The notes beneath the pieces are model-generated. The model was not told the DNA's origin. It was given only the letters and a program-made list of their open reading frames with translations, and did no database searches. The position numbers were made by a program, and so were the translations under genes. From Amblyomma americanum (Eukaryota > Arthropoda > Arachnida > Ixodida > Ixodidae), in the NCBI RefSeq assembly GCF_052857255.1, contig NC_135505.1, forward strand, positions 46,268,520 through 46,332,519: DNA of 64,000 nt, read 5' to 3'. Below, one piece after another: positions 1 through 10,044 of the stretch; the stretch's first letter is position 1, and each line of letters starts with the position of its first letter.

Positions 1-2101
1 AAGGCCGCGCAATCTGGCATCGATTGCGGTCAGGGCTCCCTGAAGGCACCCCCGCACGCGGAACGCCTCGCCCGGTGGTCCCCGGCACCACAGAGCTATG
101 TCGTCTGCATATATGGACATGTACACATGGTGTCGCCCGCTCGTGGGCAGGGAGGCCGGCACCACCGACATGGCCACATTAAACAGAAATGGTGATAGGA
201 CAGAGCCCTGCGGCACGCCCATGTCGACCGGGCGAGGCTTGGAGAGCTTACCCCCTACTCGTACACGCATGGTGCGCCCGCTCAGGAAGCCATGAACGTA
301 TCGCAAAAGGCGCCCGCTCACACCGGCCCCCTCAAGCACCGCGAGAATTGGTGCGCGGCGAACGTTGTCAAAAGCGCCCGAGACGTCCAGCAGCAGCAGC
401 AGCGCAACCTGGCCTGCTGCCCTGGCATGCTCCAGCGCTGTAACAACGTCCGATATAGAATCAGCCGTGCACCGCATCCCACGGAAACCCGTCTGCCGCT
501 CGTCAAACAAATCAGCCTCCGCAGCCCGCTCGTTCAGACGCTGCAACGCCATATGCTCCATGAGCTTACCTGCCGCCGATGTTAATGCCACTGGCCGGTA
601 TCCGCTCAGCTCCGTAGGTGGGCGCCCTGCCTTTCGGATGGGACAAACGACCGCGGTTCGCCAATCCTCCGGAAGCTCCCCGCGTTCCCACACCAGGTTG
701 ATCTGCTGCAGGAGGATCTGTGGTTGCTGCGCATCCAGGTTTCGCAGCATTTGGTATGTCACCCCGTCCGGTCCGGGCGCCGAGCGGCGGCGGCAGCGCT
801 GCAGCGCATTGTTCAATTCCGACGCGGTGAACGGCGCATCACATGGACCTTCCGAGGCGACGGGCGAGGGACTGGCGTCGCTTCTGGGGCTCTCAGGAGC
901 AGCTATGTTAGCGGCGTTTGCGGGGCTGGGCGGCGCGAACCGATCGGCAAACCGCTCTGCCAATTCTACAAAGCTGAGCCCGCTGGAGATTGCGAGGGCG
1001 GCCAGCGGTTGACGGTTTGCCTGTGGTTCGGTGATGCGCCGCAGGGTGTCAAACAGCCTCCGCGAGCTGACATCTTCCTCCATCCTTTGGCATAGTGAAG
1101 CCCACTGCCGGCGGTATAGCTTGTTGGCGTGGCGGCGCGCTGCTGCGTCCAAGCGGTTGTAGACAGTCCAGTCGGCGGCTCTGTCAGTCCGTCGCGCCCG
1201 TCGCTCTGCGCGATCTCTCTTCTCGCGCAGATTGAGCAGCTTCATATCAGGTGTGGGCTGCCCTGCCCTTACCTCTGCTCGTTGGGTGGCTGCGAGAGCG
1301 CTTCGGACTAGACTTGAAAAGAAATCTGCGCCAGTGGCCGCCGCCTCGTCGACCGCCCGCCTGAACGCACTCCAGTTGATAATGGAGTAGGCACGTTTGG
1401 GGCGCGCCTCCATCGCAGTGGGTTCAATTAGGATGGAGTAATGATCCGAGCCCCAGAGAGATGGTGATCGGCGCCATGTCGCCTCGATGCCTCTGGATGC
1501 GAAGGCAACGTCGATGCAGGAGCCGGTTGTTCCGCGTCGTCGAAAGGTGGGCTCGCCGGTGTTCAAGGGGGTGAGTCCCAGCTGCGTTGCTGCGTCGTGC
1601 AGGTCGTCTCCCCGCGCGGAGTGGCGCGCACTGCCCCACGCACTATGGTGGGCGTTAAAATCACCACAGATGATTTGGCGCGGGGCACAGCACGAAGACA
1701 CAGCACAAAAACAGCGCGTTCCACGCGACAGCTGGACGCACATAAACACTGGCCACCGACGTGTCAACACCACCGACGCGCACTGTCAACACCACGCACT
1801 CCTGGGCATCAGATGTCGCCGCCGCCGAGCCGACGAGGGTGTGCTGGACGTCCTGCCGCACGTATATCGCGCACCTTGATTTCCCGTGGCGATGAGATGT
1901 GACACAACAGGGCACTGCAGCGCAGGTGGGTTCCTCGCACGTGGTGGCTGAGGGGTAGCCAATGTAGCCAGGTAGCCGCATCTGTGGCTCCCCGTCATGT
2001 GAACGTACGTACGTCTCCTGCAGCGCGATAACTTCCGGCGAATCCTGTGCGATGCGAACTCGCATTTCGGCGTACCGCGCCGCAAGTGAGCGCACGTTCC
2101 A
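1..2101 (-). pseudogene. LINE-A ORF2: endonuclease and reverse transcriptase, broken, runs off left edge
   Basis: Reading leftward, this encodes an APE-type endonuclease followed by a reverse transcriptase of a non-LTR retrotransposon, the enzymes for target nicking and cDNA synthesis on the nicked site. Endonuclease marks are WNVRS, ALQET, CGDFNAHH (about 1660) and WGSDH (about 1442). RT marks are APGPDGVTY (about 760), LDVSGAFDNV (about 370), GVPQGSVLSP (about 205) and YADD (100-111). The frame is open without a stop from 1785 to the window edge, so RNase H, if present, lies outside. Two lesions inactivate it: a TAG at 2102-2104 where relatives have CAG (ILQWN becomes IL-stop-WN), and a one-base frameshift between about 1690 and 1720, inside the endonuclease. 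RT catalytic residues are intact. The start overlaps the ORF1 end by about 100 bases in another frame. Superfamily level (I/R1/Jockey group) is sure; the clade is not. Confidence 0.88.
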
Positions 2102-4142
2102 CTACAGGATGGATGGTATGCGGGAGGGAGTCCGGCGGCTTGCCATCATGCTGGCTTATCTGTGCGGGAGCACCCGCTGCTTCTAAGCAAGCCCGGTGTC
2201 CATCGGTGCCCTCCGGGAAAAGTGCGCTGAGGGCGCGCAACGCCAGCTTTAGGCGCGCGATCTCCGCGTCCCGTGCGTCAGGGGGCTGGCCGTGAGAAGC
2301 GGCCGCAGGCTCGGGCCGCGCTGTACGGGACGCCGGGCAACCGGATCGCCGCTGCCGCTGCCGGCGCTGCCGTTGCTTCTGTGTCTGCTGCTGCTGCTGC
2401 TGCTGCTGCTGGGGTGTTCCCCTGACGACCTGCGCATAAGAAAGAGCGCGCGGCGTCTGCTGATGTTGCTGGGCTGGGGCCGCTGTCTCAGCCTGGACGA
2501 CGGCTCGGACAAACCGCCTGGACATCGGGGCCATGGATGTGGCCATTAAAGTGGCCACGTGACGCTCTCGCTGCCAGTGCGGGCACGCTGGGTCAATGGC
2601 TGCGTGCCGCCCCCCGCAGTTAATGCAGCGGGGCTTGCTCGCGCAGGTACCAGGCTCGTGTGGCCCGCCGCAGCGCTTGCATCGGGCAGGAGCACGACAC
2701 ACCTCAGTGGCATGCCCCAGGCTGGCGCACTTGGCACACTGGAGCGGCCGGGGACGGCAGGGGCGGACCGCGAGCCTGCGCTTGAATATGGTGATGAACG
2801 CCGGGGGTGTCGGCGCCGCAAAACGGAGAGCGAGTGTGCTGCCCGACAGAGACGCCGACACCATCGGTACCGTTGACTCCGCCGCCGCTAGCAGCTCCTC
2901 CGCCGTCCTGCGCCCGTCCACACCGAAGACCAGGCCGGAGCTTTGATTCCGAGGACGAGGCTCCTTGGCGCAGACCGGCACGCTGCGGATGACGGCCGTG
3001 GCTAGCAGGGCCTGGACAGCATCGCTGCTCCCCACGTCCACTGCCACCACATTCCGCCGCATGTTTACCCTAACGGCGAGGACGCCCGGGCGGGATCCGA
3101 TCTCCTCGGCCAACTCCCAGCCCTGTTCCCTGGTGAAGGCGGTGCCCCGGTTCGCCGGACGAAACAGCACCGTCCCCGCCAGGCTGGACGGGACCTCCAC
3201 GGCAGCCGCGGCTCGCTCCAGGGCAGCTCTCCGACGCCGCTGCGCCTTGGTAGTGATAATGCGCCACGGGACCAGGCTGGCCCCAGCATCAGCGTCGCCG
3301 CTGCCTGCGGGGCATTGCTGCGGCGCGCCGCGGAGTTGGGCGCGCTCGGTGCCAGCAGACGAAGCCCCAGCCGCAGTCTGGTCTCGTGCGGCGGGACTTG
3401 GTGAGGTCGCACCCGTTTTTCTTCCGGACGCCGTCGCCCCACCAGCAACAGCAGCAGCATCAACAGCAGGCTGGAGGTGGGCTCCATGGGGCTCCTGCTG
3501 GGAAGGCCCTGCTCCTTCGAGTGTGGAGGGAGAGGGAGCATTGACGGTGGGGGGCCTTCGAGCTTCCCGCTTGGCCACCGCGATGTCCCTTTTGGTTTCC
3601 GAGTCCCTCTCCTCCTCGGACCCCGTTGAGCGTCGCCGTTTCCGGAGAGCTGACTCGTCCATTGGGGTGCACATGCTCTCCTCGGCTGCAGGTGTCCGCG
3701 GTGAGCCCGCAGCAGCAGCATCAGGGGGAGAGGGCATCACAGCCGGTTCCCCAGGAGCAGCAATGGCGGCAGGAAGCGCAGGGGTGGCCAGAAATGGCGG
3801 GGAGGGAGCCGCCATGGAGTTCTGCGTCTGGTGAGCGAGCGCCATGGCGTCCCGCAAGGCTAGAACGCGTGGGTCCGCCGGCGACACGTCCAAGGTCCCG
3901 ATGACGGACTCAAGGTTCTCCGAGGTGGTGATGAGCGCCGCCGTCAGGCACCTCACCGTGTCCCGCAGATCAGCGATCTCGGCCTGCATTCGCCGAATGG
4001 TGCTGGACGACCTTCCTCTGGACGGCGTTCGTCTCCGTGATCGTGTGCGAGAGCGGCCTGTCCTGCGTTGCTGATTGTCACCGCCAAACACAGGCCTTCG
4101 CTCGTTCACGGTGTCTGTGGCCTCCATGGGGAGACCCCGCAA
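1995..4142 (-). CDS. LINE-A ORF1: gag-like RNA-binding protein with three zinc knuckles
   Basis: An intact 715-residue frame for the nucleic-acid chaperone that coats retrotransposon RNA. Residues about 20-45 are Arg/Ser-rich, about 50-80 look like a short coiled coil, and 100-290 are Pro/Ala-rich low complexity. About 315-450 is a folded, RRM-like stretch. Three CCHC knuckles lie at about 465-520 (CAKCASLGHATEVC, CKRCGGPHEPGTC, CINCGGRHAAIDPAC). A polyglutamine run encoded by CTG repeats on the plus strand (about 2386-2412) follows. The second methionine, six residues in (MEATD), may be the true start; I cannot decide. The last ~35 residues read through sequence that is ORF2 in another frame, so the normal stop may have been lost. 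About 60 bases upstream form a plausible 5' leader before SINE sequence begins. Confidence 0.85.
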   Translation of the reverse strand: MRGLPMEATDTVNERRPVFGGDNQQRRTGRSRTRSRRRTPSRGRSSSTIRRMQAEIADLRDTVRCLTAALITTSENLESVIGTLDVSPADPRVLALRDAMALAHQTQNSMAAPSPPFLATPALPAAIAAPGEPAVMPSPPDAAAAGSPRTPAAEESMCTPMDESALRKRRRSTGSEEERDSETKRDIAVAKREARRPPTVNAPSPSTLEGAGPSQQEPHGAHLQPAVDAAAVAGGATASGRKTGATSPSPAARDQTAAGASSAGTERAQLRGAPQQCPAGSGDADAGASLVPWRIITTKAQRRRRAALERAAAAVEVPSSLAGTVLFRPANRGTAFTREQGWELAEEIGSRPGVLAVRVNMRRNVVAVDVGSSDAVQALLATAVIRSVPVCAKEPRPRNQSSGLVFGVDGRRTAEELLAAAESTVPMVSASLSGSTLALRFAAPTPPAFITIFKRRLAVRPCRPRPLQCAKCASLGHATEVCRAPARCKRCGGPHEPGTCASKPRCINCGGRHAAIDPACPHWQRERHVATLMATSMAPMSRRFVRAVVQAETAAPAQQHQQTPRALSYAQVVRGTPQQQQQQQQQTQKQRQRRQRQRRSGCPASRTARPEPAAASHGQPPDARDAEIARLKLALRALSALFPEGTDGHRACLEAAGAPAQISQHDGKPPDSLPHTIHPVVERALTCGAVRRNASSHRTGFAGSYRAAGDVRTFT

Positions 4143-4239
4143 CGAAGGAGCAGAGAGCTAAAAAACACGTCCGCTCGCTTCGAACGCCCACCGAAGAAAA
4201 AAACCTCAGAGATATTCTCTGCTTGGATTCTTGGGGGAG

Positions 4240-4350
4240 AGGAATTTAAATGGCGCAGTATCTTTCTCTCATATATCGGCGCACAACTAAATCGCGCCGT
4301 AAGGGAAGGCATGAAGAAGGGACTTACAGGAGAAAGGAAAGCATCGGCTG
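4240..4350 (-). mobile_element. SINE tail fragment (Ruka-like)
   Basis: Shows the tail half of the window's SINE in reverse: ATGGCGCAGTATC, CTCATATATCG and CGCGCCGTAAGGGAAGG. The tRNA-like head is missing. It abuts the 5' end of LINE-A. Confidence 0.75.
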
Positions 4351-4380
4351 GGGTGTAGCTCTGGCTGAACATGTAGTGAC

Positions 4381-4791
4381 GCGATAGCTACAGCTGGCGA
4401 AGCGGAACTAACAGTCCAATTGCAAAGTCAGTCCTTCGCCGCTCCGTTGATGATAATGATGTCCTCATGCTGAATGGCACACGCCCATGGCAGGGGATTG
4501 GCCAAGGTGCATAGCTGATAGAAAGGCACACATGGGTAAGGAATGGAGTAATTGCAAAATTTTGTGTCGAAGACTCCAATTCGAAACGTTTCGCTGGGCG
4601 TTCCTTCTTCGCCTTCGTCCCTGGACGTGGAATCACTCTCTCCCCCTCTCCACTCCCCCCACTCGGTTTCGCCGGCGCTGCCGGGAGCTTCTCCGCACCA
4701 CTTGACCAACCTCGTGACCAGCCACGGCGCCGCCACAGTGGCCACTGGGTGGCTAAGAAGAAGGCTCGAAATGCTAGCGTAATGTAGCTAT
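4381..4791 (+). mobile_element. MITE-like repeat, copy 1 (three copies in window)
   Basis: Begins GCGATAGCTACAGCTGG and ends GCTAGCGTAATGTAGCTAT; the ends are short inverted repeats (ATAGCTACA). Other copies lie at 34557-34932 (minus) and 49664-49935 (plus). Shared landmarks are TTGCAAAGTCAG near the left end, CGTCCCTGGACGTGG in the middle and AAATGCTAGCGTAATG at the right end. It contains an extra ~140-bp block (about 4438-4578) not seen in copy 2. It has no transposase frame, so it is a non-autonomous DNA element by inference. Confidence 0.6.
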
Positions 4792-4964
4792 ACCTTAAAA
4801 AATTTAATAGAGATTAGACCAGCTAATCCACGATATACAAAGCGAAAGAGAGATTGAGGTATCCATTGACCTATGGAGACGGTTGTGCGCCTTTACTTTC
4901 GTGAAAATGAACGGTTTTTGCAAAGTTGTGAACGCTAATGAACTCTATGAACGATGTCGGCTCA

Positions 4965-5490
4965 CTTGTTTTGTTTCGTTTTTGAGGAAAGGAAATGCAA
5001 CTGTAACCGTCTCGCATATGTAGGTGGACACCTGAACCGCGCTGTAAAGGAAGGGATAAAGGAGGGAGGGAAAGATGAAAATGAACACTAAAAATTGAAA
5101 GTTGGATTTTGAGGAAAGGCGCGGCGCTGCGCAGCCGCGGAACACCTGTGGCTCGGTGCGACTAGAGGCGCATGCACTGTTGTGACTAGGGAGCGAGAGA
5201 GGTAAATACGAAGTTTTTCCTCGGGGAGCGCGCACAGCTCTCAAGAAATCACGCCAAACTGCTCAACCTGCGGCCACTAAACCTTTCGCTTTAACAGAGC
5301 TGACGTAGTGGAGGGCGCTTGCATAATTTGAACCACATGGGGATCTTTAACGTGTACTGACTTCGCAGAGCACACAGGCACCTTTGCATCTCGTCTCCAT
5401 CCAAAAGCTACCGCTGCGACGCTTTCGAACTTGGGTGCTCCTGATTAGTAGCCTAGCCCCTTAACAACCACTGAGCCATTGTGGCGGGAA
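4965..5490 (-). mobile_element. SINE copy split by ~210 bp of other sequence
   Basis: 4965-5090 matches the SINE tail in reverse (GGACACCTGAACCGCGC, AGGGATAAAGGAGGG). 5300-5490 matches the body and tRNA-like head in reverse (GGGGATCTTTAACGTG, then AACCACTGAGCCATTGTGG). The 5091-5299 segment is foreign; its GGAACACCTGTGGCTCGG recurs near 36575, also beside a SINE tail, so it belongs to another repeat. Confidence 0.65.
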
Positions 5491-5534
5491 CCACTGCGCT
5501 TTTCATTTCGTTTTTCCGTGCCTCTCTCACCTTC

Positions 5535-5915
5535 ATTTCCGGACCTCGGCTTTTTCCTTTGTCCTTTCTTCTTTTTTTTTTCACTCCCTCCTTTATTATT
5601 TCTCTTGCAGCACGGGTCGCGTGTCCATCGAGATATGTGAGACACTTGAAAACTGAAAATTAGTTTTCGATCCCGATCGCGGCGGCCGCATTTCGAAGCG
5701 ATCGAAAGGTAAAGGCCCCCTCTTTTACTATCCGATGTCATTTCACATTTAAGATCCCCAGGTCATCGAAATAGTTTCGGAGCCCTCCGCTCCGGCACCT
5801 CTTTCTTCCTTTCTTCTCTCAGTCTCCTTTATCAATCTTCCCTTAAGGCATGGTTCAGCTATCCGCCGAGATGTGAGACCGAAACTGCGCCATTTCTTTT
5901 CGCCAACAACCAATT
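5535..5915 (+). mobile_element. Two diverged SINE 3' fragments in a row
   Basis: 5535-5650 and 5735-5915 each carry the pyrimidine-rich tail region (TTTCTTC runs, CACTCCCTCCTTTAT) followed by the ATGTGAGAC/ACTGCGCCATTTC box. The second also has AAGATCCCCAGGTCATCGAAA. Both lack the tRNA-like head and are heavily mutated, so they are old. Confidence 0.6.
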
Positions 5916-5924
5916 TCGTTTTTT

Positions 5925-6165
5925 TTGCGGAGCAAGAAATGGCGCAATATCTGTCACGCATCTCGGCGGACACCTCGTTCGTGCCATAAAAATTTAAAAT
6001 TGAGAAAGGAAGAGGTACCGGAGTGGACGGCTCCGGAATAATTTCGACCACCACGGATCTTTTAACGTGCACTGACATTGCACAGCCCACGGGCGCCTCT
6101 GCGCTTCGCCTCCATGGAAACGCAGCCGCCGGGGCCTGGTTCAAACCCGGGTAATCAGGATCAGT
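5925..6165 (-). mobile_element. SINE copy, 5' truncated
   Basis: Reverse-oriented SINE from the tail box (AAATGGCGCAATATC) to the B-box region (GGTTCAAACCCGGG). The core carries a 1-base change to CACCACGGATCTTTTAACG. It faces the preceding plus-strand copy, giving a tail-to-tail arrangement. Confidence 0.7.
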
Positions 6166-6194
6166 AACCAAAGTGGGGGGTTGAAAGAAAAATA

Positions 6195-6720
6195 GAAAAA
6201 AAGTTGCTGTAGTGGAGCACTCCGGAATAATTTCGGCCACCTTTGGACCTTTAACATGCACTGACATCGCGAAGCACACGGGCGCCTTTTCGTTTCGCCT
6301 CCATCGAAACGCTGCCGCCGCGGCCAGGTTCGAACCCGGATACTCCAGATCACTTAATAGTAATAATAATTTGCTTTTTTTTGGAAAGGAAATGGCGAAG
6401 TATCTGTCTCATATATCGTTGGACACCTGAACCGCGCCGTATGGGAAGGGATAACGGAGGGAGTGAAAGAAGGAAGGAAGAAATGGGTGCCGTAGTGGAG
6501 GGCTCCGGAATAATTTAGACCACCTGGGGATCTTTAACGTGCACTGATATCGCACAGCACACGGGCGCCTTAGAGTTTTTCCTCCATAAAAACGCAGCCG
6601 CCGCGGTCGGGTTCGAACCCGGGAACTCCGGATCAGTTATCGAGCGCCCTAACCACTGAGCCACCGCGGCGGGGTCCAGATCACTTGCCGAGCGCCATAA
6701 CTACAGGCACTACGGCGGGT
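6195..6720 (-). mobile_element. Older SINE copy, interrupted by a younger SINE
   Basis: 6195-6355 and 6687-6720 are two halves of one reverse-oriented SINE. The first half has the body and B box (GGTTCGAACCCGGATACTCC). The second resumes exactly where the first stopped (TCCAGATCACTT, then GCCGAGCGCC and the A-box end). The gap is filled by the SINE at 6356-6674. Confidence 0.85.
6356..6674 (-). mobile_element. Full-length SINE nested in another SINE, 12-bp TSD
   Basis: A complete ~319-bp copy. In SINE orientation it has a tRNA-like head with A box (TGGCTCAGTGGTTAGGGCG) and B box (GGTTCGAACCCG in reverse), the core (CACGTTAAAGATCCCCAGG), a pyrimidine-rich tail and a terminal (TTA)n tract. It is flanked by TCCAGATCACTT at 6344-6355 and 6675-6686, a perfect 12-bp target-site duplication, and it splits the older SINE. 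The RNA polymerase III promoter and TSD fit LINE-driven retrotransposition. Confidence 0.92.
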
Positions 6721-6747
6721 ACTTATACTGCGCCATCTCCTTTCCTC

Positions 6748-7088
6748 AAAACTAATTTTCAATTTTCAGCCTCCCTGTTGCATTAACCCTCTGAGACAGC
6801 CTCATGAAATGGAAGGAAAGGCGCATAACTGCCTCCCGGGATCATTAGAGGCCACAGTTAAATTCTAGATACGTGACGGTGGTCTCCCCCCTGCACAAAA
6901 ATCGTGCTTTCGCGCAATATGTCGTGCTTAGCAATGCTAGTCCGCCATCTAATTTTTATCACTTGTCCATTACTGCTAGAAGGGGCAGATGTCCGAATGT
7001 ATCCCCGCGAAGGTCTTCCAATCCCACAGCTTCATATGCCAATCAATGCGTCAGCAGCCCGCAGCAGACAACTGTAGAAAAATTAAAA
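6748..7088 (+). repeat. Dispersed repeat R, copy 1 (joined to a SINE tail)
   Basis: About 300 bases that recur in the same orientation at 43765-44097. Shared landmarks in order: CCTCTGAGA, GGCGCATAACTG (TAGGTGCATAACTG in copy 2), CGTGCTTTCGCGCAATAT, GGGCAGATGTCCGA / GAGCAGACGTCCGA, and CAGCAGACAACTGT / CAGCAAACTGTTGG. In both places it follows directly on a plus-strand SINE tail (CCATCTCCTTTCC; CTTTCCCCAAAACC), so SINE tail and repeat R may be one unit. There is no coding frame. Identity is unknown to me. Confidence 0.6.
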
Positions 7089-7089
7089 A

Positions 7090-7320
7090 TGAAAATTGAT
7101 TTTATGGGTAAAGAAATGGCGCAGTACGTGTCTCACATATCGGGGACACCTGAATCGCGCCATAAGGAAAGGGATAAAGATGATATTGAAAGAAGAAAGA
7201 AAGAGGTGCCAGCGTGGAGGGCTCCGGAATAATTTCTACCACCTGGGGATCTTTAACGCGCGCTGACATAGCACAGTGCACGGGTGCCTTAGCATTTCGC
7301 CTCCATCAGGAAGGATGCCG
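7090..7320 (-). mobile_element. SINE copy, tRNA-like head missing
   Basis: Reverse-oriented copy from the tail box (AAATGGCGCAGTACG) through the core (GGGGATCTTTAACGCG) to the stem region (GCATTTCGCCTCCATC), then sequence diverges before the B box. 7321-7622 that follows holds no feature I recognise. Confidence 0.75.
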
Positions 7321-7632
7321 CCTAAACACTCGCCTGTCTCTCCAGCAACCAAGCATGCGCGCTAATGAATGTCAGCGAAAGTGTGGTGATGCCAACAATT
7401 GTGTAGTCTGTAATTAACATCTACACCACACATCAGCGGCATAAGCAGCACCACCGACTTAAAGTCTTTCATCTCAGTGCTCTTATAGTCAGCAATGTGC
7501 CCCCATGAATTTTCTCATCTTTCACACATTCCTTGCTCGCTTCCGTCGCGGCGTGGTTGATGTGGCCACCAAACAGTGAGAAAATTGCGATGCTTTTCAT
7601 TTCGCCGTAAAACAAATTTCTTTCTCTCATGG

Positions 7633-7786
7633 AAATTATTCCGGAGCCCTGCACTACGGCACCTCTTTATTCCTTTCTTCTTTCACTCCCTCCTTTATCC
7701 CTTCCCTTACGGCGCGGTTCAGGTGTCCAAAGATATACGAGACAGATACTGTGCCATTTCCTTTCCCCCTAAAAAAACAATTATTA
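7633..7786 (+). mobile_element. 5'-truncated SINE with 11-bp TSD
   Basis: Starts inside the core (AAATTATTCCGGAGCCC) and runs to the tail (CATTTCCTTTCCCCC, then ATTATTA). The flanks TTCTCTCATGG at 7622-7632 and 7787-7797 are an 11-bp target-site duplication. 5' truncation with a TSD is typical of incomplete target-primed reverse transcription, and is less usual for SINEs than for LINEs. Confidence 0.85.
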
Positions 7787-7799
7787 TTCTCTCATGGTA

Positions 7800-8045
7800 C
7801 ACGCCCCGGCGCCTCAGTGGTTAGAGCGCTGGCTTACTGAGCCGGCGTTGCCGTGGTTGAACGGGGCCGTGGCTGTCGCGCTTCGATGGAGGCGTAACAC
7901 GCAAAGGCGCCTGTGAGCTGTGCGATGTCAGTGCTCGCTAAAGGTCCAAAGGTGGTCGAAATTATTCCGATTACGACCACTACTCCAAACCTTTCTTCCT
8001 TTCTTCTTTATATTCCCCTTTATTCTTTCCCTTACAGGGCGGGCG
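7800..8045 (+). mobile_element. SINE variant with a different tRNA-like head
   Basis: The A-box region reads GGCGCCTCAGTGGTTAGAGCG and is followed by CTGGCTTACTGAGCC, not the usual CTCGACTACTGATCCG. The stem and core (TTCGATGGAGGCG; GGTGGTCGAAATTATTCCG) are as in the other copies. It stops at the ACGGCGCGG box where LINE-G begins. It may be a distinct SINE subfamily or a head swap. Confidence 0.65.
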
Positions 8046-9505
8046 GGTGGTTCGAGCGCGTTGCGGCGCACTGCGAGTTTTTAGGCCTCGGCGTGCCCAG
8101 AAACTCGCAGAGCGCCGCAACGTTGGCCGAGGCAGGAGCGTGGCCACTTGAGCTCCAAGCAGCGCGCAGGGCACTGAATCACATCGACCGGCTTCACCGC
8201 GCACCAGACGGCGGCTTGCTGCTGCAGCGCGCTCACGAATGGACGAGGCGCTGCTCGGGTATGAGCAATTCACTCAAGGCCCACCCCCCCTACGGCTCCT
8301 GCGCGCCCTGGCCTGCTGCCTCGGAGGTACAGCGAGAGATCGTCGGCATCGCGGGAAAGCGAAGCATACCCCTCTGTGCTGTGCAGCAGCTGGCCAGAGC
8401 CGTCATACACGAGGAGCTCTAGGACAATCTCGTCGTGTACACCGACGGCTCAGTGGCTCGTGACAGCTGCTCCCTTGCTGCGGCGGCTACCATCCCCGCC
8501 CTGCGACTGTACAGTCAGCCACATGCAACCTTCCTGAGCTCCTCCACCACGGCGGAGTTGATGGGGATCCGGCTCGGGCTGGACCTGCTGCTCACCTTCG
8601 GCCCTCCGCCGCCCAGGAGTGCTCTGCTGTGTGACTCCCGCGCCGCCCTCAGCCGCCTGCAATCTAACAGCCGCGGTACCCCACTAGTGCGGGAAATTGC
8701 ATCGAATGCCTCGCGCAGAGAGGTTGTGCCGTGCGTGCACAGTGGGCGCCCGGTCAGTGCGGCATCACAGGCAACGAAGAAGCTGACGACCTCGCGACAG
8801 CTGCACACCAACTACCTGCCAGCGATCAGCCCCTTGCGCTGGGGGGCGTTTGTGTGGCCCTCGACGACCATCACCGAAAGCAGCACCCCGACCCACGCAT
8901 TGCTGGAGGTTAGCGCATAGACAGTACCACCCGCTGTCGCGCACTTACACGGTCACGACGTGTAATAATCCTCCGCGCAGGAATTGGCTGCGTGTGGCCC
9001 GGGGAACGACGGCAGCGTCACGAAATCGCGACGAGAGAAATGTGTGACGGATGTGGTGCAGTGGAAACATTAGAACATGGTGAGCCTCTGTGCATTCCTC
9101 GAACACACGGGCTTGACGTCCCGTCTGTTCTTCGTCAGGTAGTTACACGCATTGACCGGACGCTCCGCGAGTTCTACGTTGAGCGATTAATAACTGGACG
9201 CCCCACTCCAGTTGTAGAGATCACAGTGCTGTGCGCGTGTGTGATTTAATTCCTCTAAAATGAACTAATCCCGTGCGCAACCTGGACACATTTCTTATTG
9301 TGTAAATAGTTTGTACATATTACTTCTCCCCCTATCCCCTCGTCCTGTCCCCTCACCTCTTTCATTTCATTTCTCCATTCTGCCTGCTATCCTTTATTTC
9401 CGCTGCACCAGCTCAGGTGCTTCAGTATCGATGGCAGATGCCGGGGCTAGCAAAAATCTTTTCCTTCCTTTCTACTATTATTTTTAATTAAACCACTACC
9501 ACCAC
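8046..9505 (+). pseudogene. LINE-G ORF2 C-terminal remnant with RNase H and 3' UTR
   Basis: Carries the RT-RNase H linker (ARRALNHIDRLH, about 8165), then RNase H (VVYTDGSVA at about 8430; AEL at about 8555; LLCDSRAAL at about 8625; WAPGQCGITGNEEADDLA at about 8740, with Gln where His is usual), then a C-terminal zinc-finger-like CDGCGAVETLEH (about 9045). RNase H removes the RNA strand after first-strand synthesis. It is inactivated by an in-frame TAG just before the RNase H start (8420-8422), several frameshifts, and a deletion after ETLEH. The AT-rich 3' UTR (9250-9480) ends in an (ACC)n-like tract at about 9495-9515. RT and EN are absent. Confidence 0.8.
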
Positions 9506-10036
9506 CACCACCAGCTCCTTCACTGTGCCGCGTTCGCCGATGATCGTCGCTATATTCTTGCGGCCTATAGGGCGCTGGGCATACTACCAGACTCCCTCAA
9601 CGCGCTATTTTGACCGCAGAGCAGTGCGCGCACTCGTCAGCGAACCTAGGTGAGCCCCTGTGCATTCCTCGAAAACACGGGTTTGGCGTTCCGTCTGTTC
9701 TCCGTCAGGTAGATACACGCGTTGACCGAACGCTCCGCGAGTTCTACCTTAAACTATTAATAACTGGACGCCCCACTCCAGTTGTAGCCAACTACGTGCT
9801 GCGCGCGTGTGTTTTAATTCCTCCAACATGAACTAATAACGCGCACAACCTGGACACATTTCTTATCGTGTAAACAGTTTGTATATACAACTACTCCCCC
9901 TATCCTCTCTTCCTGTCCCTTCACCTCTCTCATTTCATTTCTCAATTTGCCTGCTATCCTTTATTTCCGCTGCCCCAGCTCAGGTGCTTCAGTATCGATG
10001 GCAGATGCCGGGCTACGAAAAATATTTTTCTTCCTT
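9506..10036 (+). mobile_element. Second LINE-G 3' end, in tandem with the first
   Basis: Begins with a C-terminal coding piece (LLHCAAFADDRRYILAAY) not present in the first copy. It then repeats 9078-9475 almost base for base (GTGAGCCCCTGTGCATTCC at 9651 against GTGAGCCTCTGTGCATTCC at 9086). The offset is about 565 bp. Either a second, 5'-truncated LINE-G landed at the tail of the first, or unequal exchange duplicated the 3' end. Confidence 0.8.
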
Positions 10037-10044
10037 TCGCCTAG

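Noticed and set aside
365..1095. Plus-strand frames of 215 and 123 codons opposite LINE-A ORF2
   Set aside because: The minus strand encodes clear RT motifs; GC-rich codons leave the opposite strand open by chance.
2965..3834. 289-codon plus-strand frame
   Set aside because: It is antisense to LINE-A ORF1 and shows only low-complexity Ala/Arg/Ser.
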